A stretch of DNA of 64,000 bases, taken from NCBI GenBank assembly GCA_964036665.1, contig OZ038528.1, positions 1,984,001-2,048,000 on the forward strand. Direction: 5' to 3'. The notes beneath the pieces are model-generated. The model searched no databases. It was given only the letters and a program-made list of their open reading frames with translations, and was not told where the DNA came from. The translations under genes were made by a program, and so were the position numbers. The stretch comes from Gordius sp. MW1. Taxonomy: Eukaryota; Nematomorpha; Gordioida; Gordea; Gordiidae. This document shows positions 1 through 11,092 of this stretch, one piece after another. Each line of letters starts with the position of its first letter. Positions within the stretch are counted from its first letter, which is position 1.

Positions 1-51
1 ATATAACTAGTTAAATTGCATAGCAATTAAAAGTAAACAACTTTTATTTAT

Positions 52-60
52 GTTTATTAT
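52..60. repeat. Possible 9-base target duplication flanking the palindrome (left)
   Basis: GTTTATTAT lies at 52-60 and again at 6091-6099. Nine bases is the usual MULE target duplication. On the right there are about nine extra bases between the palindrome end and the repeat, and the DNA is AT-rich, so coincidence is possible. Confidence 0.35.
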
Positions 61-142
61 GGTTCCTAGGCTAAATCCCGAAAGCGCACAATCCCGAATT
101 TTAATGCTACACTTTTACGGCAATTAACATATGGTAAAAAAT

Positions 143-2369
143 ATGCAATCATATAATCAAGCTTTTAATGAATATTTGGTTGAGAGAACAAATCAAGATA
201 ATACAGAAAGTATAAGTAAGCTTAATATCTAAATATTTATAAATTATCTTTAGAATTTAAAAAGTCGAGTAGAAAAAATTTGATTCTGACCCATAAAGAC
301 TTGGATTATACCAAAATTAAAGATGGAAAACTTGGACAGGTGTATTACAAGTGCAGGAAATGTACTATATGTCATTGCCCAGGAAAGGGTATACTGAAGA
401 ATAGTAATTTCAAAGTCACAACTGAGCATTCTGAAAATTGTATTCAAGGTAACATAATACAGCTTTACTTATAAAATTTTAGCATCAAATGAAAAACTAA
501 GTCGAGTTATTACTGATAATTGCTTACTAGAACCTAATGATAAGACCCCTACACAGGGTAATGATCAACCAATCCCTGCACCAAGTAACATAATATAGCT
601 TTATTTATAAAATTTAGCATCAAATGAAAAACTAAATGGAACAAATACCACACTTGTTAAAAACATCTCTACAATTATAAGGGATCAACAAAGTAAAAAC
701 ATTTTATAAATTATTCTTAAGAAGTTGAAATTTTATTACTGAGAATTGTTACTAGATGCTAATGAGGAGACCCCTAAACAGGGTGATGATGAACCAACCC
801 CTGCGCTAGCTGAAAATTCACAAAGTAGATTTGTTTAGTTTTAATTAGTATAACCCCCAAATATTTTAGATATACAATTTATCCCATCCCAAAAAGGAAA
901 AACAATCTTGAGGCTCAATGATTATCTATATGTCGTTGACAAAACTACAAAAATTACAACTTACTATAGATGCAGAAATTCAAAATGTCCTTGCAGATTA
1001 ATATATTGTAAAAATATAGCTAAATTAAAAAACAATCATAACCATGAACCTGAAACTGATGAGATTCAATATTTAGTGACAAAGTATAAATTAAAGGAGG
1101 CCATTAATAATAATCCTTTGGAATCAATATCAAAGGTAATTTTAACATATTTAAAATCAGGGAATCATTAATCCAATTAGGTATACAATGATGTACTTTA
1201 CCAAAGACGTGAAGAAGTGGAAGATATATGGCAATATCCACATGCTCTACCATCTTTTAAGTCAATGAAACGAACAATGAAGAGAACATTGCATAAAAAT
1301 AGACCCAAAATTCCAAGAACTATTGAAGAGATAATATTGCCCCTAGACTGCCACTATCTGAAGAATGGAACTCCCTTTTTATTAGAAAATTTGGACAATA
1401 GCTTGTTTATATTTGGAACACCTAAATTTTTGAAGATTATGTGTGATGCCAACAAAGTTTATTCAGATGGAACCTTCTATATAACCCCTGACCTTTTTTA
1501 TCAAGTACATAAACTAAACTTTATATTCACACATTTTAGGTGTACACTATTCATGTTGTTTATAAGAACCACATGATACCAACAATTTATGGTATTCTCC
1601 CCAATAAATTTTCAAAGACATACGTAAAATTTCTTACAAGCCTTAGACAAGTGTGCAGTTCTATAGGACTTACATTTAATCCTATGTTTTGGCAAGTGGA
1701 TTTTGAGATGGCTTCCATTAAAGCCCTAAAAATCATATTCCCTGACATTATAATTCAAGGTAAAATTTATACATTATGTAGTAAAATAAATTCTTACTAG
1801 GTTGCTACTTCCACTTCTCCCAGGCTGTAATTGGCAAAGCTAAGAAATTGGGCCTTGCTAAACTATACATTGAAGACAAAACAATCAGAACAGTTATCAA
1901 GGAAATATGCAATACACCATATCTCAGGAAAACAGATGTTGATATAGTTTATAACAAATGTATGACTTCCTCAAAAAATCTCAATAATGTCAATTTGAAA
2001 AGATTTTTGAGATACGTTAAAAATGTTTGGGTGGATGATAATGCAAAATTTCCATATAATTTATGGCAAAAGTATGAAGCTCCTGGTATGAGTACTAATA
2101 ACCATCTGGAAGGATTTCATAATGCCATGAAGAAATTAGTAAAGCAGCCACATCCAAATATTTATAGTTTTATCCAAACTTTAAAAGAACACCAAAGGAA
2201 TATGGAAACAAAAATTATACAAATAAACAATGGCAATATTTTATATCAAGTTCAAAGAAAGCTGGAAGCTAAAGCCCAAAGAATTAGGTGTTTACAATTA
2301 CATTATAAAAGAGATGAAATAGATTGTTTTGAATTTTTAGATTCCATTTGTAATTATATTAATATGTAA
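143..2369 (+). CDS. MULE (Mutator-like) transposase with two FLYWCH fingers, left-arm copy
   Basis: The exons I read are 143-215, 254-448, 870-1135, 1181-1504, 1540-1759 and 1801-2369. They keep frame throughout and give 548 residues. Four of the five introns are 35-45 bases with GT-AG ends; the second (449-869) is longer. Exon 2 holds a first FLYWCH-type zinc finger (Cys pairs, then His and Cys). Exon 3 holds a second, with the paired Cys and the HNH end. The MULE domain follows: DGTF (Asp about 273), VDFE (Asp about 339), CYFHF, and NNHLEGFHN (Glu about 462), the expected DDE acidic triad. An AATAAA lies at 2373-2378 just after the stop. The protein would bind the element ends and catalyse cut-and-paste transposition in the nucleus. 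Intron 2 contains further coding-like segments (around 500-590), so extra or alternative exons are possible. Confidence 0.85.
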
Positions 2370-2985
2370 ATCAATAAACTCTATTAAGACTGCATTGTTT
2401 GTAGATATAGTGTACTAAATGGTTTATTGCATAAATTTATAATTAATATTTGAAGACATTAGTGTACTAAATTGTATAAATTAAACAACTTAAATGAGAT
2501 TATTACATAAGTAAATTGTAAAGGGTGTACTAAATGGTTTATTGCATAAATTTATAATTAATATTTGAAGAGATTAGTGTACTAAATTGTATAAATTTAA
2601 CAATATAAATGTGATTATTACATAAGTAAATTGTAAAGGTTCCACCCAAATATAGCTCTTGAGTACATAATACCCAAACATTATTGTATACCTAATAGGA
2701 TTAATGATTCCCTGATTTTAAATACGTTAAAATTACCTTAGATATTGATTCCAAACGATTATTATTAATGGCATCCTTTAATTTATACCTTGTCACTAAA
2801 TATTAATACTCATCAGTGATCTGTAAATAAAGCTATATTATGTTACTTGGTGCAGAGGTTAATTAAATGTGATTCTTACATAAGTAAATTGTAAAGGGGC
2901 ACCCAAATCTTGCTCTTGATTATGGATAAAACTTTAAAATTAAAAAACATATGGAAATTTGAAAATCGTAGCAGTAGCATTATTG

Positions 2986-3017
2986 CTAAATCCCGAAAAG
3001 GCACAATCCCGAAGCTA
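2986..3017. mobile_element. Palindrome loop consisting of a MULE terminal inverted repeat
   Basis: The unpaired loop begins CTAAATCCCGAAAAGGCACA and ends CCCGAAGCTA. It differs from the outer terminal repeat at 71-98 by two bases in 28. On the minus strand it is the 3' end of the right-hand transposon. The left-hand copy stops exactly where its own 3' terminal repeat should begin. Confidence 0.85.
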
Positions 3018-3633
3018 CAATAATGCTACTGCTACGATTTTCAAATTTCCATATGTTTTTTAATTTTAAAGTTTTATCCATAATCAAGAGCAAGATTTGG
3101 GTGCCCCTTTACAATTTACTTATGTAAGAATCACATTTAATTAACCTCTGCACCAAGTAACATAATATAGCTTTATTTACAGATCACTGATGAGTATTAA
3201 TATTTAGTGACAAGGTATAAATTAAAGGATGCCATTAATAATAATCGTTTGGAATCAATATCTAAGGTAATTTTAACGTATTTAAAATCAGGGAATCATT
3301 AATCCTATTAGGTATACAATAATGTTTGGGTATTATGTACTCAAGAGCTATATTTGGGTGGAACCTTTACAATTTACTTATGTAATAATCACATTTATAT
3401 TGTTAAATTTATACAATTTAGTACACTAATCTCTTCAAATATTAATTATAAATTTATGCAATAAACCATTTAGTACACCCTTTACAATTTACTTATGTAA
3501 TAATCTCATTTAAGTTGTTTAATTTATACAATTTAGTACACTAATGTCTTCAAATATTAATTATAAATTTATGCAATAAACCATTTAGTACACTATATCT
3601 ACAAACAATGCAGTCTTAATAGAGTTTATTGAT

Positions 3634-5996
3634 TTACATATTAATATAATTACAAATGGAATCTAAAAATTCAAAACAATCTATTTCATCTCTTTTATAA
3701 TGTAATTGTAAACACCTAATTCTTTGGGCTTTAGCTTCCAGCTTTCTTTGAACTTGATATAAAATATTGCCATTGTTTATTTGTATAATTTTTGTTTCCA
3801 TATTCCTTTGGTGTTCTTTTAAAGTTTGGATAAAACTATAAATATTTGGATGTGGCTGCTTTACTAATTTCTTCATGGCATTATGAAATCCTTCCAGATG
3901 GTTATTAGTACTCATACCAGGAGCTTCATACTTTTGCCATAAATTATATGGAAATTTTGCATTATCATCCACCCAAACATTTTTAACGTATCTCAAAAAT
4001 CTTTTCAAATTGACATTATTGAGATTTTTTGAGGAAGTCATACATTTGTTATAAACTATATCAACATCTGTTTTCCTGAGATATGGTGTATTGCATATTT
4101 CCTTGATAACTGTTCTGATTGTTTTGTCTTCAATGTATAGTTTAGCAAGGCCCAATTTCTTAGCTTTGCCAATTACAGCCTGGGAGAAGTGGAAGTAGCA
4201 ACCTAGTAAGAATTTATTTTACTACATAATGTATAAATTTTACCTTGAATTATAATGTCAGGGAATATGATTTTTAGGGCTTTAATGGAAGCCATCTCAA
4301 AATCCACTTGCCAAAACATAGGATTAAATGTAAGTCCTATAGAACTGCACACTTGTCTAAGGCTTGTAAGAAATTTTACGTATGTCTTTGAAAATTTATT
4401 GGGGAGAATACCATAAATTGTTGGTATCATGTGGTTCTTATAAACAACATGAATAGTGTACACCTAAAATGTGTGAATATAAAGTTTAGTTTATGTACTT
4501 GATAAAAAAGGTCAGGGGTTATATAGAAGGTTCCATCTGAATAAACTTTGTTGGCATCACACATAATCTTCAAAAATTTAGGTGTTCCAAATATAAACAA
4601 GCTATTGTCCAAATTTTCTAATAAAAAGGGAGTTCCATTCTTCAGATAGTGGCAGTCTAGGGGCAATATTATCTCTTCAATAGTTCTTGGAATTTTGGGT
4701 CTATTTTTATGCAATGTTCTCTTCATTGTTCGTTTCATTGACTTAAAAGATGGTAGAGCATGTGGATATTGCCATATATCTTCCACTTCTTCACGTCTTT
4801 GGTAAAGTACATCATTGTATACCTAATTGGATTAATGATTCCCTGATTTTAAATATGTTAAAATTACCTTTGATATTGATTCCAAAGGATTATTATTAAT
4901 GGCCTCCTTTAATTTATACTTTGTCACTAAATATTGAATCTCATCAGTTTCAGGTTCATGGTTATGATTGTTTTTTAATTTAGCTATATTTTTACAATAT
5001 ATTAATCTGCAAGGACATTTTGAATTTCTGCATCTATAGTAAGTTGTAATTTTTGTAGTTTTGTCAACGACATATAGATAATCATTGAGCCTCAAGATTG
5101 TTTTTCCTTTTTGGGATGGGATAAATTGTATATCTAAAATATTTGGGGGTTATACTAATTAAAACTAAACAAATCTACTTTGTGAATTTTCAGCTAGCGC
5201 AGGGGTTGGTTCATCATCACCCTGTTTAGGGGTCTCCTCATTAGCATCTAGTAACAATTCTCAGTAATAAAATTTCAACTTCTTAAGAATAATTTATAAA
5301 ATGTTTTTACTTTGTTGATCCCTTATAATTGTAGAGATGTTTTTAACAAGTGTGGTATTTGTTCCATTTAGTTTTTCATTTGATGCTAAATTTTATAAAT
5401 AAAGCTATATTATGTTACTTGGTGCAGGGATTGGTTGATCATTACCCTGTGTAGGGGTCTTATCATTAGGTTCTAGTAAGCAATTATCAGTAATAACTCG
5501 ACTTAGTTTTTCATTTGATGCTAAAATTTTATAAGTAAAGCTGTATTATGTTACTTGGTGCAGGGATTGGTTGATCATTACCCTGTGTAGGGGTCTTATC
5601 ATTAGGTTCTAGTAAGCAATTATCAGTAATAACTCGACTTAGTTTTTCATTTGATGCTAAAATTTTATAAGTAAAGCTGTATTATGTTACCTTGAATACA
5701 ATTTTCAGAATGCTCAGTTGTGACTTTGAAATTACTATTCTTCAGTATACCCTTTCCTGGGCAATGACATATAGTACATTTCCTGCACTTGTAATACACC
5801 TGTCCAAGTTTTCCATCTTTAATTTTGGTATAATCCAAGTCTTTATGGGTCAGAATCAAATTTTTTCTACTCGACTTTTTAAATTCTAAAGATAATTTAT
5901 AAATATTTAGATATTAAGCTTACTTATACTTTCTGTATTATCTTGATTTGTTCTCTCAACCAAATATTCATTAAAAGCTTGATTATATGATTGCAT
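3634..5996 (-). CDS. MULE transposase with two FLYWCH fingers, right-arm copy
   Basis: This is the mirror image of the left-arm gene, converging on it. The exons are 5996-5924, 5885-5691, 5133-4868, 4822-4499, 4463-4244 and 4202-3634, read right to left. The translations of the open segments are the same as in the left arm, including the FLYWCH fingers, the DGTF and DFE acidic motifs, CYFHF and NNHLEGFHN. Intron 2 is 136 bases longer because of a tandem duplication (5415-5686). This copy, unlike the left one, has both terminal repeats: the outer end at about 6068 and the inner end in the palindrome loop at 2986-3014. It is therefore the structurally complete MULE. Confidence 0.85.
5415..5686 (-). 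repeat. 136-base tandem duplication in the right palindrome arm
   Basis: Two adjacent copies (5415-5550 and 5551-5686) of a segment that is single in the left arm (about 453-590). Each copy includes coding-like sequence reading TDNCLLEPNDKTP and a GTAACATAATA segment. It falls inside intron 2 of the transposase, or possibly duplicates an alternative exon. It is the only large asymmetry between the arms. Confidence 0.9.
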
Positions 5997-6081
5997 ATTT
6001 TTTACCATATGTTAATTGCCGTAAAAGTGTAGCATTAAAATTCGGGATTGTGCGCTTTCGGGATTTAGCCTAGGAACCATA

Positions 6082-7106
6082 CGGGATATAGTTTATTATA
6101 TAATAGATAATTTAACAAATCTTATATTATAACACACCGAGGGAGATAGAGATGAGGGGTGGGGCACCTCTTATGCATTAATTCAAAAAATAACACAGCG
6201 AGGGAGATAGAGATGAGGGGTGGGGCAACTCTTTCTCATGCATTAATTTAAAAAAGCGATAACCTAATATAACCAATGCAAATAGATAGGGAGGGTAACG
6301 GACGACGGACGACGGACACCAAAAAACGAGCCCATAAATTGCATAGCAATTAATTAAAGGTCGCTGTCAAAGCAAATCTAATTATTATTATAACTAACAA
6401 ACCAGAAAATCACCCTAATGCACTCTTACCTTTTATAGCAATCTGTTGTATATTGGTGATTCATTCTTTAAGAGGAAAGATGTTGTATATGTGAATACGT
6501 ATTTTTGTATATCATTTTCTACAGATTATTATATTGCTATAATTATGTATTTTAATATTGTAAGCAAAATCCGAGTTGATAATTACCATATGTTTTTATC
6601 TACTTAATTAATCTATCTTTCTTTTGTTCATATATACATTCCCCACCCCGGCCCTAGTTATTATTTCTCCTAATCTATAATATATCATTAAACTATCTTT
6701 ATCATTACTTAATAAATGATTATCCTTAGATTAAATATGATTGAGATCTAATACAATCTTAAATCCAATCTCTCAAATTAACGAATTCATTTAACAAATG
6801 TATTTAATTAATACCGAAACTAATTTTGAAAGTAAGACCTTATAATTTTTCTTCGTTTGAAGATTGAACTCAACACTCAGTGAAGATATGGTTAAAGAGA
6901 ACCTGTATCCATTCTAACGTTATAATACAAATCTACCTATAAAATTCCATTTAATTGTATTATTTTATTTATAAAAACAATTTTGTTTTAATCTGAAGAT
7001 GTAATTATTATAATAATTATAATTATTTTTTAACTCCCTCTAATGCTCCCGTTAATAAATTTCTTTAAATGTATAACATCGTTTTTACAATTCCAATTAG
7101 GTTTAC
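6082..7106. other. MCM4 intron sequence, no exon seen
   Basis: The stretch holds two copies of a 57-base unit containing GAGGGAGATAGAGATGAGGG (about 6137-6250). It also has a copy of a dispersed repeat end (6296-6352: GACGACGGACGACGG, then GAGCCCATAAATTGCATAGC). A third segment at about 6443-6505 matches an element end at 34826-34890. I searched the minus strand for the next MCM4 exon and found none. Confidence 0.6.
6091..6099. repeat. Possible 9-base target duplication flanking the palindrome (right)
   Basis: Right-hand partner of the GTTTATTAT at 52-60; the same caveat applies. Confidence 0.35.
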
Positions 7107-10100
7107 CCATTGCATTTTGGGTCAGCTAGGGCTTCGGAGGGTGTTTGCTTAATTTGATATTTCTTAACGTGCAGTACATCAACGTGACTTCGGTACACGG
7201 ACCTAATGTTACGCGTTCTGGGATTCGATCTCAGCGGGACAGCCCTGTATATGCCCGTTACTATAACACGGTCCCCTGGCTCCACGTAATCCACTAGGTC
7301 TGCATACACGTATGCCATCACGTGTTGCGGAGTTTGACCGGCTGGCATGTCCTCTAGTTTTATTAAGGCCACAATTATGTTTTCCACATGATTTACCAAG
7401 TAGAATTACTTAAGTAGATAGCCCAGACTACTTATACCATAATTTTTATTAAGCAAAAGGGTCTAGTATATAGGCTAAGTTAAGCTTGACCTAATGTTGT
7501 AAACGGCTGGGTTTTGTTTGGTCGACCTTTGATTTTGGTCGGTTTTTTGCTCTGATTTTCTTATTGGCATGTATACGGACCCAAAAATTTTTGGCCTGTT
7601 TATTTTTAGTCGACTAAACAAAACCCAGCCGTTTTTACAACACTAGCTCGACCATATGACGAATGACTTTCTCGTGACAAATGAGTATTCAGCCTATGGC
7701 GAACATGATTAACGAAAATCGGCTAAGGTGGTATGGGCATGTACTAATAAGGGAGACGAATGATGTAAGTCTCGAAAGGTACTGGACATAGAGGTACCGG
7801 GGAAGAGAGGAAGAGGACGACCTCGTGTCACGTGGAAAGGGCAAGTCGATAAAGTTATGAAACGAAAGAGATTAATAAAGCCACATGGCACTCTACCCGG
7901 TCAAGATGGAAGAAAGTTATCAAAACAAACCTCACGACGACTGTGGGACCAAATAATTGATAAAGAAGAAAAAGATTGACTAAGTGAACGCTCCTGATTT
8001 GGCTGAAAAATTAGATATAAAACTTATGAAGGGATAGATGATCCTTGAAATATTCTCATTAATCTTTTTTCCATACATTTTGATATTTTCCACCGCACAA
8101 GTGTGCATATTTAAAATAGTAATTAAAGCCACACCAATGGCGATGGTTATTAAATAAATTTTAAGGCGAAAATCAGCTGTTAGCCATTTTTTTGTATTAT
8201 AAGTCTTGGTGTAAATATCGATATAAATTGAAGGAAAAGGGATCAGAGCAAAGTTATTATGTTTTTTTTAGCTTTTGCAATAAAACTGGAATCAAACTAA
8301 GCTTCACCACTTATTGGGTAAGCTGGCTTCTGGGTTAGCTTCTAGTTTAATTGCCCCAAAAAGTAATGTCTATACACTTGAGCGTAGCAGGAGGATGGCA
8401 GGGAGGGCCGACTGCCCCCCTCTAAATCCAAAAAAAAATTCATATAATTATGGTTGAAATTTCAAAAAATATCATTTGGCCCTTTCCTAATCCAATCCTG
8501 ACTACGCCCATGAATATACACATAAATTATGGATATTAAAGGCAAAAGGGGTTAGATTTAATAGATGTAGTTAAATAAAAGTTAACTATTTGAGGTAAGG
8601 GGGGGGGGGGGGGGGTTGGATTGGCCACATGTCCTCTACTTATATCCAATTTTAGTGTGTATTATATAAATGATTTATTTAAAATAAATTACAAGGTGAA
8701 TATTGATATAAACTAGAGATCTGCACGGGCAGGCCCGGCCCGCGGACGGGCCTAAAAGCCCGTCCCGCGGGCGGGTACGGACGGGCTTTGTATCATAAAA
8801 ATTTCACCGGCCGGGCCCGGACGGGCTTCATAATTCATGGAACGGGCTCGGGCGGGCCTGAGATTTTTTTAACGGACTTGAACGGGCCTGGCGTTTTATG
8901 AACGGGCCAGAGATTATATTAACGGTCATGGATTACAAAGGTTCTTAAAAGTCAGACAATTATATAAATATATGATTTTTATAAAATATTATTAATTGCT
9001 CTATTCTTTAAACCTCTAATTTTTGTATATCCTGTAGCATTCATTCCTTTTTCAAGGCTAAATTTGACTTTAAAATATTTTTATTCTATTTGCTATAGAT
9101 TTTTGTTTACATAATTTAAGAGTATAGCTTCGTATATTCTTTAATAATTAAGTTCAATTACTTAGTTACAATGCACCAAAATTAAAACTTTTGTTTTTAA
9201 TTTTATCACAAATTTTACTAATATAATTATTAGGGCCATCTAATTTAATAAATATTTTTGTTCTAATCTAAAACTTAGGTGTATTAACTGATATAAATTG
9301 ATCAAATCAATGTAAACTACTTATTGAAAGTTTAATATTCTCATGTAATTTCATTAGAGTATTTTAATTTAATGGTAATATTCTAACTTCTTAGGTGTAT
9401 TAACTTAAATTAATCAAATAAAAAAAAATTGTTGAAAGTGGAATATTCTCATGTAATTTTTTAAAGTAATTTAATGGTAGTACTACATTGAAATATTTTA
9501 GGTGCATTAATTCCAGAAATAATTGAAAATTTATTATTTTTATATCCTTATTATTGATGTTTTTTTATGTATATGTCAAAAAATAGAATAAAATATTGTG
9601 AAATTTTTGATAGGGCCGGGGGCGGAGTTTTTAAAAAAAATGTGAACGGGTTTTGGCGGGCCTGACGTTTTTCTAAACGGGTACGAACGGGCCTGAACAA
9701 TTTACGGACGGGCTTGGACGGGCCTATAAAATTTACGGACGGGCTCGGACGGGCCTGAAGTGTTGAAAAAAAATTACGGGCGGGCTCGGACGGGCCTTGA
9801 AGTTTTTAAAACGGGTACGGACGGGCCGACCTTATAAAAACGGCCCGTTGCAGATCTCTAATATAAACCAAAGGGAAGAATACGAAAGCACCTATATATT
9901 AATATCTAATATAAAAGAGATGTTTAATTGAACAGTCTAAAACACTTATATATAGTTTTTATGAATTTAATATTGAAAAAAATAGTATACCTAAAAAATT
10001 GTGCCAACAACTTAAAAATATGCATGCTATTTATTGCAGAACTTTGAAAAAAAGTTACAGCAGGGATTAAAACTCATAATCGTATGTTTACCTTTATATC

Positions 10101-11092
10101 TTTTAGCAAATAGCAGATAAAAATAATTAAAGCAAAGTTATAAATAAACAACTAATAACTGTGAACACTATAAATTTTAGGAAATATTACAAAAAAATTT
10201 AGCACAAAAGTTTAAATTATTGTTAATAACATCACAATATTTTAGATAAAATTAAATTATTTTTAAAATGATTAAGAATCTTTCTCACCAGGTGACTCTT
10301 GAATTTTGATGAATTGTTTATCAGAGAATTGAGAACGATTATGAATTAAATTAAATGAATGATTGGTCTTGCATTTAGCACACAAAGTTGGCTCTGATAT
10401 TTTGCCATGATCTAATTCAACAGTCAAAGTGTACATGCACACATAGCATTGAAAAAATGCACGATACATTTCTGGTATTATGTTGGATATTCTAATGACC
10501 AAACCATTGATGGATATCAATTTATCAATATCTACATTGAGTTATACAAAAATGTTTACAAATTAACCTTCTGGATTTAAAATTCTCATATTCTTTGTTT
10601 GTCTTGCATTATAAAATCTAACTTGAATTTGGTGTTTCAATACAATGTCCATATATTTATCAAAAAAGATCTCATTTGCAGCCATATCAAAAGCGGATAT
10701 TATTTCAGTTGGATAATTTATTAGTTGTCTATAGAGATTTTCATCAAAAGATTGTATATGTTCACAATCAATGTCAAGATAAGGTTCCTCTAAAACACTG
10801 ATCTGTTTGATAAAATATTGGTTCATTATAAATTACATTTAATTTATATACGTACTTCATCAATTCGTTGAATATAATGTGGATGAGATGGATTTAAGGT
10901 ATCACTGCAAATTGTATCATCATGAGATGCGAGATCAGGTAAAGAAAAATTGAGAAGAAATTGTTTAAATTTGGCTTGTGCTTCATTAATACATATATCA
11001 GTTCCCCATATAACCATTTTTCCAGCTCCATCAATCACGCTTATGTCAGAAGTAGCTGATGGAGACATCGCGGTTGCAAGTCTGTTGTCATC
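7107..11092 (-). CDS. MCM4: DNA replication licensing factor MCM4, N-terminal half (partial)
   Basis: MCM4 is one subunit of the MCM2-7 hexamer, the replicative helicase loaded at origins in the nucleus. The exons read on the minus strand are 11092-10856, 10802-10568, 10531-10289 and 7353-7107, joined in phase. Recognisable MCM4 blocks are [44 protein letters not shown] and [10 protein letters not shown]. Next come [10 protein letters not shown] and the C4 zinc finger (CYVC, then CAKC), then [11 protein letters not shown] and QESP joined to EDMPAGQTP. The last block is the OB-fold end, [15 protein letters not shown]. The AAA+ ATPase half is absent and should lie left of position 1. The Ser/Thr-rich N-terminus upstream of 11092 was not found. 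The intron between the last two exons (about 2.9 kb) holds a LINE fragment, a MITE and a hAT-like element, against 36-53 bases for the others. Confidence 0.93.
7480..7980 (+). pseudogene. RTE-like LINE fragment, C-terminal end
   Basis: Plus-strand translation gives ENRLRW-like text followed by [20 protein letters not shown] and a terminal charged tail ending in KEEKD and a stop near 7979. This is the usual C-terminal end of RTE-type LINE reverse transcriptase proteins. The fragment is truncated and interrupted by the MITE at 7492-7645. It lies in an MCM4 intron on the opposite strand. Confidence 0.75.
7492..7645. mobile_element. hAT-type MITE (TAGTGTTGTAAAAACGG family), copy 1
   Basis: The inverted ends are TAATGTTGTAAACGGCTGGG on the left and a matching CCAGCCGTTTTTACAACACTA on the right. 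The interior carries GTCGACC and GTCGACT motifs. The 8-base flanks GCTTGACC (7484-7491) and GCTCGACC (7646-7653) match at seven of eight positions, the target-duplication length expected for hAT elements. It is inserted in the LINE fragment. No coding capacity. Confidence 0.85.
8381..8510. mobile_element. GCGTAGCCAGGA-type MITE (about 150 bases)
   Basis: The element starts GCGTAGCAGGAGGATGGCAG, runs through CTGCCCCCCTCTAAATCC, AATATCATTTGGCC and TCCAATCCTG, and ends ACTACGCCC. Ends are inverted (GGCGTAGCCAGGA and TCCTGGCTACGCC). It belongs to a family found many times in this window; see 23998, 46158, 47001, 49902, 51656, 51945, 53162 and 54796. Confidence 0.75.
8714..9860. mobile_element. 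Non-autonomous hAT-like element with CG-rich subterminal repeats
   Basis: The terminal inverted repeats are TAGAGATCTGCACGGGC and its counterpart GCCCGTTGCAGATCTCTA. A perfect 8-base target duplication ATATAAAC lies at 8706-8713 and 9861-9868. Both ends contain many short units of the type ACGGGCCTG / GGACGGGCT, like transposase-binding arrays. The centre is AT-rich with no coding sequence. It is inserted in an MCM4 intron. Confidence 0.85.

Larger units (their letters stand above)
58..6081. mobile_element. 6-kb palindrome: two MULE transposons joined tail to tail
   Basis: The plus-strand sequence 58-2985 reappears as its reverse complement at 3018-6081. Pairs sum to 6003 in the inner part and 6139 in the outer part. 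The difference is a 136-base tandem duplication in the right arm. The outer ends carry an inverted motif starting CTAAATCCCGAAAGCGCACA (71 on plus, ending 6068). The 32-base loop 2986-3017 is a near copy of that motif, so it is the terminal inverted repeat of the right-hand copy. Each arm encodes the same spliced transposase with no visible stop or frameshift. Identical translations in both arms imply a very recent inverted duplication, or an assembly artefact. Confidence 0.9.
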
